Shown here piece after piece: positions 43,048 through 50,180 of a stretch of 64,000 nt of DNA (position 1 is the stretch's first letter; the number at the start of each line of letters is the position of its first letter). The translations under genes and the position numbers were made by a program. Source of the stretch: Luteitalea sp. (GTDB lineage: Bacteria; Acidobacteriota; Vicinamibacteria; Vicinamibacterales; Vicinamibacteraceae); contig WHTZ01000003.1 of the NCBI GenBank assembly GCA_009377495.1, positions 151,894-215,893 of the forward strand. The letters are read 5' to 3'. The notes beneath the pieces are model-generated. The model worked only from the letters and a program-made list of their open reading frames with translations, was not told the origin of the DNA and did not search any database.

Positions 43048-44124
43048 ATGAACGGTTATCGGATTGCGGCGATTCCAGGGGACGGTATCGGTAGGGAAGT
43101 GATCCAGGCGGCGATCCGGGTGCTCGACGCCGCGGGCGAGCGCCATCAGGTGCGCTTTGCCTGGGAGCTCTTCCCCTGGGGCTCTGAGTACTACTTCGAG
43201 CATGGTCGCATGATGCCGGCGGATGCCCTCGATCAACTGCGGCCCTTCGACGCGATCTTCTTCGGCGCGGTGGGCGATCCGCGCCTGCAGGACAACGTCA
43301 CGCTGAACGGTCTGTTACTGCCGATCCGTCGGGGGTTCGACCAGTACGCGTGCGTACGGCCGGCGCAGCTCTATGCTGGCGTGCGCGGGCCGCTCGCCGG
43401 GAAGCGGCCCGGCGAGATCGACTTCGTCGTCGTGCGTGAGAACACGGAAGGAGAGTACGCGCAGATTGGAGGCGTGCTGCATTTGGGAGGCCCACACGAG
43501 GTGGCCGTGCAGTCGGCGCTGTTCACGCGTCACGGGACCGAGCGCATCATCCGCTTCGGGTTCGACCTGGCGCGGCGCCGAAACAAGAAGCGGCTCCTCA
43601 CATCGGTCACGAAGTCGAACGCGCAAGGCTTCAGTATGGCGTTCTGGGATCGTGTCTTCGCCGAAATCGCATGCGACTATCCGGACGTGCGCACCGAGTC
43701 GCTGCTCGTGGACGCCGCGTGCATGGACCTCGTTCGTCGGCCCGAGAGCTTCGACGTCCTCGTGGCATCGAATCTCTTCGGTGACATCCTCACAGACCTG
43801 AGCGCGGCCATCACAGGTAGCCTCGGCCTGGCGCCGAGCGCGAACCTGAACCCGCCGAGGACGTTCCCCTCGATGTTCGAGCCCGTGCACGGCTCCGCGC
43901 CTGACATCGTCGGCCGTGGCATTGCCAATCCGATGGCAACGATGCTCGCAGGCGCGCAGATGCTGGACTTCCTGGGAGAGCCCGCGGCCGCCGCGCTGGT
44001 GGAAAGCGCCGTCGTGGGCGTGCTGGCGGATCAGCGTGTCCTCACGCCGGATCTCGGCGGCACGTCGACGACCGAAGCGGTCACGGACGCTGTCGTTGCA
44101 CGGGTGCGCGAGCTACAGACGTAA
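43048..44124 (+). CDS. ttuC: Tartrate dehydrogenase-like (isocitrate/isopropylmalate dehydrogenase family)
   Basis: 358 residues from ATG 43048. Family motifs: AAIPGDGIGREV (NAD site), GSEYYFEHGRMMP, DAIFFGAVGDPR, VVRENTEGEYAQIGG, SVTKSNAQG (catalytic Lys), the Asp ligands in VDAACMDL and LFGDILTDL, and EPVHGSAPDI. The GSEYYFEHGRMM block and the ITGSLGLAPSANLNP ending are characteristic of tartrate dehydrogenase/D-malate decarboxylase. Substrate probably tartrate or another hydroxydiacid; cofactor NAD+ and divalent metal. The gene symbol is a family guess. Confidence 0.85.
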   Translation: MNGYRIAAIPGDGIGREVIQAAIRVLDAAGERHQVRFAWELFPWGSEYYFEHGRMMPADALDQLRPFDAIFFGAVGDPRLQDNVTLNGLLLPIRRGFDQYACVRPAQLYAGVRGPLAGKRPGEIDFVVVRENTEGEYAQIGGVLHLGGPHEVAVQSALFTRHGTERIIRFGFDLARRRNKKRLLTSVTKSNAQGFSMAFWDRVFAEIACDYPDVRTESLLVDAACMDLVRRPESFDVLVASNLFGDILTDLSAAITGSLGLAPSANLNPPRTFPSMFEPVHGSAPDIVGRGIANPMATMLAGAQMLDFLGEPAAAALVESAVVGVLADQRVLTPDLGGTSTTEAVTDAVVARVRELQT

Positions 44125-44162
44125 CAATGGCTACGCGCAATGCTCTTCATTCAAGAGGGTAG

Positions 44163-44235
44163 GGCGGGGCTTCCGCCTTCGCGCTTCGCGCTTCGGCGGA
44201 CCGCCGTAGCCTTGGCGGAGGCGGTTAGCCCCGCC
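44163..44235. repeat. GC-rich palindromic element containing the second copy of the 25-bp dispersed repeat
   Basis: Arms GGCGGGGCT (44163-44171) and AGCCCCGCC (44227-44235) enclose CCGCCTTCGCGCTTCGCGC, part of which (44174-44198) is the reverse complement of 831-855. The element fills the 116-bp gap between two convergent genes and probably acts as a bidirectional transcription stop or REP. Confidence 0.65.
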
Positions 44236-44240
44236 GGTCC

Positions 44241-45740
44241 CTACGGGACCGTCTGAGCGGCGCCTTCCCGTACGAGGAACGCCTCGACTTCCTCGAGCGT
44301 GCGCGGCACGGCGGCAGAGAGGCAGACGAGGCCCGAGTCGGTGAGCAGGAACGAGTCTTCGACGCGAATGCCGATGCCCTCGTACTTCTCGAAGGTAGGG
44401 GCTACCTTCTCCTTGAACCGGCGGTTCTCTGGTGTATCTGGCAACGCGTCGAGCGCCCCCTGACGGATGTAAACACCAGGCTCCATGACGAATGCCATGC
44501 CCGGCTCGAGCGGACGCCGTAGGTCACCGACATCGTGAACGTCCATGCCGATCCAGTGCACCGTGCCATGTGTGGCCCACCGGCGGAACTGATCGCCCTT
44601 CGCGTCGGTGATTAGGCCGAGCTCCAGGAGCCCTACCTTTAGCACTTGCGACATCGCGTCGCGAACGTCATCCACGGTCTTGGCGGCGGCGGCAGCCCGG
44701 CGTCCGGCATCCTGCGCCTCGACCACGAGACGGTAGAGGTCCTTCTGTGGGTCGGTGAAGCGGCCGGAGACCGGATACGTCCGCGTGATGTCGCCGGTGA
44801 GCCCCTGATAGTTGGCCGCGGCATCGACCAGCAGGAGATCGCCGGCCTCCATGCGGCGGCTGGCCTCCGTGTAGTGCAGGATCAGCGCGTTCGGGCCGCT
44901 ACCGACGATTGAGGGATACCCCCAGCTCATCGCGCCGCGGTCCATGTACACGTGCTCGATCGCCGCGCGCACCTGATATTCGTACTTGCCGGGCGCGGCG
45001 GCGCGCATGCCCGCCATGTGCGCCTCGCTCGAGATCTCGACGCTCGTGCGCAGCACGCTCTGCTCGTACGGCGTCTTCACCTGGCGCAACGCCCAAACGA
45101 TGGGCTGCGCGTCCACGAAGGTGACGTTGAGGAAGCGTTCGCGTAGGTCGCGCGCGAAGATGTACGGCTTCGTCAGGGGCGCCGAAGGCGCTGGGCGCGG
45201 CCCGAGCTTCAACGCCACCTTGGCCCGTCCCGCGGCCACGGCCTCCGAGAACGCCGTGTACTCGGATGCGCCGTCCGCGCCCGTGACGCCATACGGCTTC
45301 TGGTTCATCATCGCCGTGAGAAAGGGCTCGAATTCCGAGAGGTGGTGCACGGCGTTGACGCCGCTCGCGGCGTGCGCCTCCGCCTTGGTCAGCAGATGTC
45401 CCTCCCAGTGCTCGCGTCGGGCGTTTGGCTCGTGGATGAAGAGGATGGATTTCTTCGTGCGGTTGCCGGGCATCAGCACCAGCATCGTGCCTTCCTGTTC
45501 GATGCCCGTCAGGTACAGGAGGTCGCTGTCCTGCCGATACTCGTAGTCCACGTCGTGCGAGTAGACCTGCGTCGGGGCGCTCCAGAGGATCAGCATCGTA
45601 TTTGCGTCGAGCTGGCTCATGACGCGCGCGCGCCGTTGGACGAGGTCGTCCTGTAGCGACCCCGCCTCCACGGGCGTCATCGTCGTCACAATCACGAGCA
45701 GCGCCGCGATTGCGCTGGTCGCCAGCGGCCTACGTGTCAT
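44241..45740 (-). CDS. Exported Xaa-Pro aminopeptidase (M24B, aminopeptidase P family)
   Basis: 499 residues from ATG 45740 with a signal peptide (PLATSAIAALLVIVTTMTP). The N-terminal creatinase-like domain precedes the pita-bread fold: LLVDAAANYQGLTGDITRTY supplies two metal Asp, HGTVHWIGMDVHDVG the metal His, VMEPGVYI the metal Glu and GIRVEDSFLLT the second Glu. It removes N-terminal residues preceding proline, here in the periplasm. The frame extends to 45815, but the signal peptide indicates the shorter start. Convergent with the tartrate-dehydrogenase gene. Confidence 0.88.
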   Translation of the reverse strand: MTRRPLATSAIAALLVIVTTMTPVEAGSLQDDLVQRRARVMSQLDANTMLILWSAPTQVYSHDVDYEYRQDSDLLYLTGIEQEGTMLVLMPGNRTKKSILFIHEPNARREHWEGHLLTKAEAHAASGVNAVHHLSEFEPFLTAMMNQKPYGVTGADGASEYTAFSEAVAAGRAKVALKLGPRPAPSAPLTKPYIFARDLRERFLNVTFVDAQPIVWALRQVKTPYEQSVLRTSVEISSEAHMAGMRAAAPGKYEYQVRAAIEHVYMDRGAMSWGYPSIVGSGPNALILHYTEASRRMEAGDLLLVDAAANYQGLTGDITRTYPVSGRFTDPQKDLYRLVVEAQDAGRRAAAAAKTVDDVRDAMSQVLKVGLLELGLITDAKGDQFRRWATHGTVHWIGMDVHDVGDLRRPLEPGMAFVMEPGVYIRQGALDALPDTPENRRFKEKVAPTFEKYEGIGIRVEDSFLLTDSGLVCLSAAVPRTLEEVEAFLVREGAAQTVP

Positions 45741-45811
45741 GACACGACGTGTTCGCACGATCACTCCTGCAGGTGCCACCGACATGTCCGTCGCGATCTC
45801 CGACCGAACCT

Positions 45812-46228
45812 TCACCGTGATGGAGGGCGTCCAAGCGCCGCTTCTTCGCTCCGGATCGCGAGGATGAGAAGCCGGTTCATCTCGAGCGCTGCGATCGTGG
45901 CTCGTCCGCTGGCCGTGAGGCCCACAAGCCGCACGCCTTCCCAGCGGAAGTGCTGCTTCCAGTCATCTTGACGCGGATGAAAGAGCGGGGTGTCTTCTCC
46001 TGTCTGCGGATCGACCGCGGTCCGTCGGGCGGCCTTGCGTAGGGAGCACGAGACACAAGCCAAGGCAAGGTTCTCAGCGGAGGTCGGTCCCCCGACCCCT
46101 CGAGGAATCACGTGGTCAACGTGAAACGCTGCCTCTTGGCCCTCCTGTGAGAGACCGCAGTATTCGCATCGGTCTCTGGCCCGTTCGATAACCAGCCGAC
46201 GCAGACGTGCCGGGATTCCCCGGATCAC
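45812..46228 (-). CDS. HNH endonuclease
   Basis: 138 residues with IERARDRCEYCGLSQEG (first zinc knuckle), FHVDHVIPRGVGGPTS (catalytic His pair) and LALACVSCSLRKA (second knuckle). A C-terminal ~60 residues (PLFHPRQDDWKQHFRWEGVR, LTASGRATIAALEMNR) is a conserved tail of this family. It overlaps the start of the 75-residue partner's stop (46225-46228, ATGA-like), so the two are coupled. Small HNH proteins of this kind are found in stand-alone mobile or defence contexts; no phage genes are nearby. Confidence 0.88.
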   Translation of the reverse strand: MIRGIPARLRRLVIERARDRCEYCGLSQEGQEAAFHVDHVIPRGVGGPTSAENLALACVSCSLRKAARRTAVDPQTGEDTPLFHPRQDDWKQHFRWEGVRLVGLTASGRATIAALEMNRLLILAIRSEEAALGRPPSR

Positions 46229-46452
46229 CCCTTGGCTGCCCGTGCGATGCGCCGGGCGCGGAGTCGGAGCAAAGACAGTAGCTCGGCGAGATCGACGAGC
46301 CCCTCTGCCTCCCGCCGCTCATCGGCACTGAGGTCATCTCCGCGGTCTTGGCGGTCCAAGAGATTCTGGAGCCGCTGGTTTACTCCGAATGGCAGGTGAA
46401 GTGCCTCCAGGGATTCTGGCAACTCCACCTCAATGAGCATCGGCTCAGCCAT
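46225..46452 (-). CDS. Small acidic protein partnered with the HNH endonuclease
   Basis: 75 residues (MAEPMLIEVELPESLEALHL at the start), rich in Leu, Glu and Asp, with helical RLQNLLDRQDRGDDLSADER and a basic tail (LRLRARRIARAAKG). It is upstream and coupled to the HNH gene, like other small-partner/HNH pairs. It may be an immunity or DNA-recruiting protein; I cannot decide from sequence. Confidence 0.75.
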   Translation of the reverse strand: MAEPMLIEVELPESLEALHLPFGVNQRLQNLLDRQDRGDDLSADERREAEGLVDLAELLSLLRLRARRIARAAKG

Positions 46453-46662
46453 CGTACACCTCGCGCCGTGTCATCGGATACGGACGCTCCTATTGTAACT
46501 CTCGAAAGCGAAGGGCGAGCGCGGGGCATTGGCCCTTGTCACTTCCTGGCTCCGGACAAGCCGTTGCATTGACTTGCACGATGCGCAAAAGTAAGATTTG
46601 CCTGGAAAACACACATTTCATTCAAGAAAGCAGAGGCGTTTTCCCAGAGGAGAACACCTTCG

Positions 46663-47598
46663 ATGCAGAAGCATATTACTGTGATCTCGCGTCGCCGTCT
46701 TCTGGGCGTTTTGGGCACCGCCGCGTTGGCCGGCAACGTCTGGGACCGGTCCACGGCTGCCGAGGAGATATCCTATATCGACGTCCATACCCACCCTGGG
46801 CCCTTCTGGCACGAACAAGGTATCAAGGAGCTTACGCTCGATGACTTCCTGAGGTGGATGGACCGCAATAATGTTGAACGGTCATGCGTTTTGGCTCATG
46901 TTTCTCCTGAAGGCAGGGTCATCCCCATTCCGCCCGTGGACACTCTTCGCGCGGCACGCCGGCACCCCGACCGGCTGATTCCCTTCACCAGCGTCGATCC
47001 GCGAGCCGATTTCGGGAAGGTTCAAGATTTGGTGGGGATGCTGAAGTGGTACGAGGACCAGGGGGCCAAAGGTTTCGGCGAGCACAAGCCGGGCCTGCCC
47101 ATCGACCATCCGCTCTGCTTTCGTGTTTACGAGGCGTGTGAGATGGTTGGCCTGCCACTGCTTCTTCACATGGACGGCAGGTGCAATACCGACTCCCCGG
47201 GGTTGCCAGGGCTTCGCCGCGTGCTCCAGAATTTCCCGACGCTGAACCTGATCGCCCACGGGCCGCTCTGGTGGGCGTCCATCTCGGCGTCCGTCGCTTC
47301 GGACGCTTACCCGAAAGGCAAGGTCGCCCCGGGAGGAGCGGTGGACACCCTCATGGATGCGTTCCCGAACCTATACGCTGATCTCTCTGCCGGTTCCGGG
47401 GCCAACGGTATCTCTCGGGACCGGAAGTTCGGACGCGACTTTCTCATCCGTCGAGCGGACAAGCTGATGTTCGGAAGCGACTACCTGCGGCCGAACCAGG
47501 TTGTCTCGCAGTTCGAGCTGCTCCCCTCGTTCGAACTGCCCGTGGACGTCCGCCGGAAGATCTACCGGGATAACGCCATCCGACTACTGAAACTGTAG
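46663..47598 (+). CDS. Tat-exported amidohydrolase family 2 protein
   Basis: 311 residues with a twin-arginine signal (SRRRLLGVLGTAALAG). Metal-binding motifs: YIDVHTHPGP (His-x-His), KGFGEHKPG, LLLHMDGRC, NLIAHGPLWW and Asp in MFGSDYLRP. GAGGAG stands upstream of ATG 46663. This is the same family as the enzymes at 35211, 60747 and 61559, here destined for the periplasm. The 210-bp gap before it (46453-46662) shows no gene. Confidence 0.85.
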   Translation: MQKHITVISRRRLLGVLGTAALAGNVWDRSTAAEEISYIDVHTHPGPFWHEQGIKELTLDDFLRWMDRNNVERSCVLAHVSPEGRVIPIPPVDTLRAARRHPDRLIPFTSVDPRADFGKVQDLVGMLKWYEDQGAKGFGEHKPGLPIDHPLCFRVYEACEMVGLPLLLHMDGRCNTDSPGLPGLRRVLQNFPTLNLIAHGPLWWASISASVASDAYPKGKVAPGGAVDTLMDAFPNLYADLSAGSGANGISRDRKFGRDFLIRRADKLMFGSDYLRPNQVVSQFELLPSFELPVDVRRKIYRDNAIRLLKL

Positions 47599-47637
47599 CT
47601 TAGTACATCGGCTCATAGGTTCGGCAACGTATTCTGC

Positions 47638-49005
47638 TCAATGATTGATCGTACCCATCAGGTCGTAGACCTGTTGAATGACACGTTCCTCCGTGTTCGA
47701 GGCCCAAGGCCCGGGATGCCGACGTAGGTTCGCTGAATAACCTTCATACCCCCCTTCGACAATCACGCGCTTGCTGCCGAGGTAACCGAAACCATCGTTG
47801 GAATAGCCGGCAACCCAGACGGCCGCAGGACCCGATTTCAACTCCCGCTTGAGCCGCAATGAATATTCCACCGTTGTCTCGCCACCAATTGCGACCATCG
47901 TTAAGTCGGCTCCGAACTGAACCACCTGAACCGGACATGGATAGCTTGCGTCAAGTGTTCCGGCCTGATGCTCCTTGAGCAACGTCTCGGCTCGCCGCGC
48001 TTCGCCGCTATCTCGTGACCCGGCTCGACGCTCTAAATCCGCACGGCTGATCTCGGCATATTCGAGCTCAGCATACCCGAGTGCGCTTCGCAACGGGCCG
48101 TGCACGGCGCGCTGTATGGTGACTTGCATTGCCGCCTCGACGGCGTTGGCGAGAGCTCGACCGTGTTGCGCAGACTGTTCGAGCGAGGCATGTCGCGGAT
48201 ATGGATTTTGATCCCCACCCGCTCCCATCAGAAACAGAGCGACGGCACCAGGATGCTCCTCTTCCAAGTAAGCCTGCGCGTATCCCGCATAGTCCCCGTT
48301 GATTGTGTAGAATCCCGTGACCGTGTTATGACAGGCGTAGCCAAAGAGCACGGCCGTCAAATTTCCATCCGAATCTGTTACTCGCAGGACTGGCACATCG
48401 TGATCGACGGGTCCATCGGGGTTAGGGCTATTTCGGATCTCATGTCCGACGCGCAAGCGCCGATTCATGGCAAAGCCCGCGCGCGCACGAGTGAAACTGA
48501 GATCAGCAGGACGGCTGCGAGAAAGCGCCTCACCAATCACCTGAACGATCTTATCCTCGAGCACTCGTTGGTAGGAGTCCGCCTTTTTCGCATGAATCGG
48601 ATCATCAACTCCACGGCTCTCGGGAGCAGGCCCCGAATGCGTATGGGAGGCGTTGAGCAGGAGGGATTCGGGCGCTAGCTCGTACTGCTCGTGCACCCGC
48701 TGTTCCACAGCGTCTCGGAGTTGCCGTGGGACACGGATCAGATCCAAAGTCACAATGACCATTCGTCCATTCGTATTGTCGTCGATGGCCAACGCTTTGG
48801 CATGAATTCGTTGCGCCACTCCTTCGCTCGGTTTATCGCGCTTCGAATAGCCAGCCATCCAAACCGGCCCGTCGGGAGTAATGTCGATAGCTGCGGCGCC
48901 GGCTTTCCAGGAAGGCGCATTCTGTCCGTTGACGTCCTGCCCGGTCACGACCAAGGCCAACCACGCAACGCCCGCGAACAAGCAAATGTGACCAATCCTC
49001 TTCAT
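47638..49005 (-). CDS. Neutral/alkaline ceramidase-like hydrolase, exported
   Basis: 455 residues from ATG 49005 with a signal peptide (GHICLFAGVAWLALVVTGQ). The ceramidase-type core is visible: GAAAIDITPDGPVWMAGYSK, LLLNASHTHSGPAPES with the zinc His pair, and FGYACHNTVTGFYTINGDYA. A large group of bacterial proteins share this fold without ceramidase activity. It ends a minus-strand run with a Gfo/Idh/MocA protein and a cytochrome dehydrogenase, which argues for a different amide or ester substrate here. The first Ser/Thr nucleophile is in SHTHSG. Confidence 0.82.
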   Translation of the reverse strand: MKRIGHICLFAGVAWLALVVTGQDVNGQNAPSWKAGAAAIDITPDGPVWMAGYSKRDKPSEGVAQRIHAKALAIDDNTNGRMVIVTLDLIRVPRQLRDAVEQRVHEQYELAPESLLLNASHTHSGPAPESRGVDDPIHAKKADSYQRVLEDKIVQVIGEALSRSRPADLSFTRARAGFAMNRRLRVGHEIRNSPNPDGPVDHDVPVLRVTDSDGNLTAVLFGYACHNTVTGFYTINGDYAGYAQAYLEEEHPGAVALFLMGAGGDQNPYPRHASLEQSAQHGRALANAVEAAMQVTIQRAVHGPLRSALGYAELEYAEISRADLERRAGSRDSGEARRAETLLKEHQAGTLDASYPCPVQVVQFGADLTMVAIGGETTVEYSLRLKRELKSGPAAVWVAGYSNDGFGYLGSKRVIVEGGYEGYSANLRRHPGPWASNTEERVIQQVYDLMGTINH

Positions 49006-49105
49006 GGAGTGTGACCGTCGAAGCTTAGTGGCCCGGTGCATAAATCCCCTCAGGCGATGTCTTGAAACCGTCTCATCGTGCGCGACGTTTCCGGTTCAAA
49101 TCCGC

Positions 49106-50119
49106 TCATTTCCGAAGCTCCGCAAGCGAGACTTCTGCGCCGTTCCGTTCCTTGCTCAATTGGGCGGCCGTCATGAACTCAAACACTTCGATAGTTTGAG
49201 CCACGTCAACCGGCGGGCGGCCGGTCTGGAAGAACTCGGCAATCGCCTGCACAAGCCCGTCATAACCCCCGGAATCGGAGCTGTCGGTCGTTCCGTTCTC
49301 CCCCCATACTCGGATCAGGGGCTGTCGCTCGTCGGCCTTCAGCGTCCCATGGTAGACACCGACCCGGCCGTCGTTCCATTTGCAGGTGGTGACGTCGGCA
49401 TTGCCCTCGCTCTTCCGCGACACGCTGACGCAACCGGTCCCCATCACGGCATAGAGAGCTTCGACGCCGTGAATCCCGTAGAAGAACAGGTCAGGGTGAA
49501 ACTCCAGCGTGTTCAAGGCATAGGTGGCTTGAACCTTGGTCACCTTTCCTACGCCCGGGTCATCCCGCAGTCGGGGAATATCAGAATGAAATCGAGACGA
49601 GGACGCACTGAACAACGGCGTGCCCGTTTGTTTGGAGAGCTCTACGATCCGGTGCACGTCGGCCAGGCTAGCGGCCAGCGGCTTATCGATGAATAGGCGT
49701 TTGCCGGCCTTGAGGGCGGGGGTAGCCTGAGCCAAGTGCGGCCGGCCGTCGACGCTCATCAACAGCACGACGTCCACCTTCGCCAGCAGTGCGTCGATGC
49801 TCTCGACGATCTCGACGCCGTGCTCGTCCTGGATGGTTTTGGCGAAGCGCTCGACGCGGTTGGCGCTGGTCGGCAGATCGCGACTCCCTCCCTTGAACGC
49901 GGCCACGACCTTGATCTTCCACTCCGGGTGCGATCGGAAGATTTTGGTGAACGCCGGCACGTGGGAGGTATCGGTGCCGATGATGCCCGCGCGAAGATCG
50001 TTGGTTGCCCAGTGGGGCGACTCTGCGGTCAAGTCCTGGCTGAGCGGTCGAACGGTGGCTGGCATGGCGCCGTTGGCGACGACCAGCGTGAGAACGATCA
50101 GCAATCGCATTTGGCTCAT
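49106..50119 (-). CDS. Exported Gfo/Idh/MocA-family oxidoreductase
   Basis: 337 residues starting with a short signal peptide (RLLIVLTLVVANGAM). The Rossmann part is RAGIIGTDTSHV, then VVLLMSVDGRPHLAQA and the family Lys motif FIDKPLAASLADV. The C-terminal alpha/beta domain has FYGIHGVEALYAVMG. Normally these cytoplasmic enzymes use NAD(P) on sugars or inositols; the GTDTSHV loop departs from the usual GxGxxG, so NAD binding may be weak or altered. The signal peptide implies a periplasmic or membrane-bound version. Confidence 0.82.
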   Translation of the reverse strand: MSQMRLLIVLTLVVANGAMPATVRPLSQDLTAESPHWATNDLRAGIIGTDTSHVPAFTKIFRSHPEWKIKVVAAFKGGSRDLPTSANRVERFAKTIQDEHGVEIVESIDALLAKVDVVLLMSVDGRPHLAQATPALKAGKRLFIDKPLAASLADVHRIVELSKQTGTPLFSASSSRFHSDIPRLRDDPGVGKVTKVQATYALNTLEFHPDLFFYGIHGVEALYAVMGTGCVSVSRKSEGNADVTTCKWNDGRVGVYHGTLKADERQPLIRVWGENGTTDSSDSGGYDGLVQAIAEFFQTGRPPVDVAQTIEVFEFMTAAQLSKERNGAEVSLAELRK

Positions 50120-50180
50120 CGATCACCCCGAGCGCGATGGTCGCGCACTTCGTAAGCGCATGAAGGTGCGTACCCCGCTT

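Noticed and set aside
45812..46452. Restriction-modification system suggested by the HNH gene
   Set aside because: No DNA methyltransferase or specificity gene nearby; only a small partner is present.
47638..49005. True ceramidase activity for the ceramidase-like gene
   Set aside because: The fold is shared by many bacterial proteins of other function, and the operon context is a sugar/alcohol oxidation set, so only the family is claimed.
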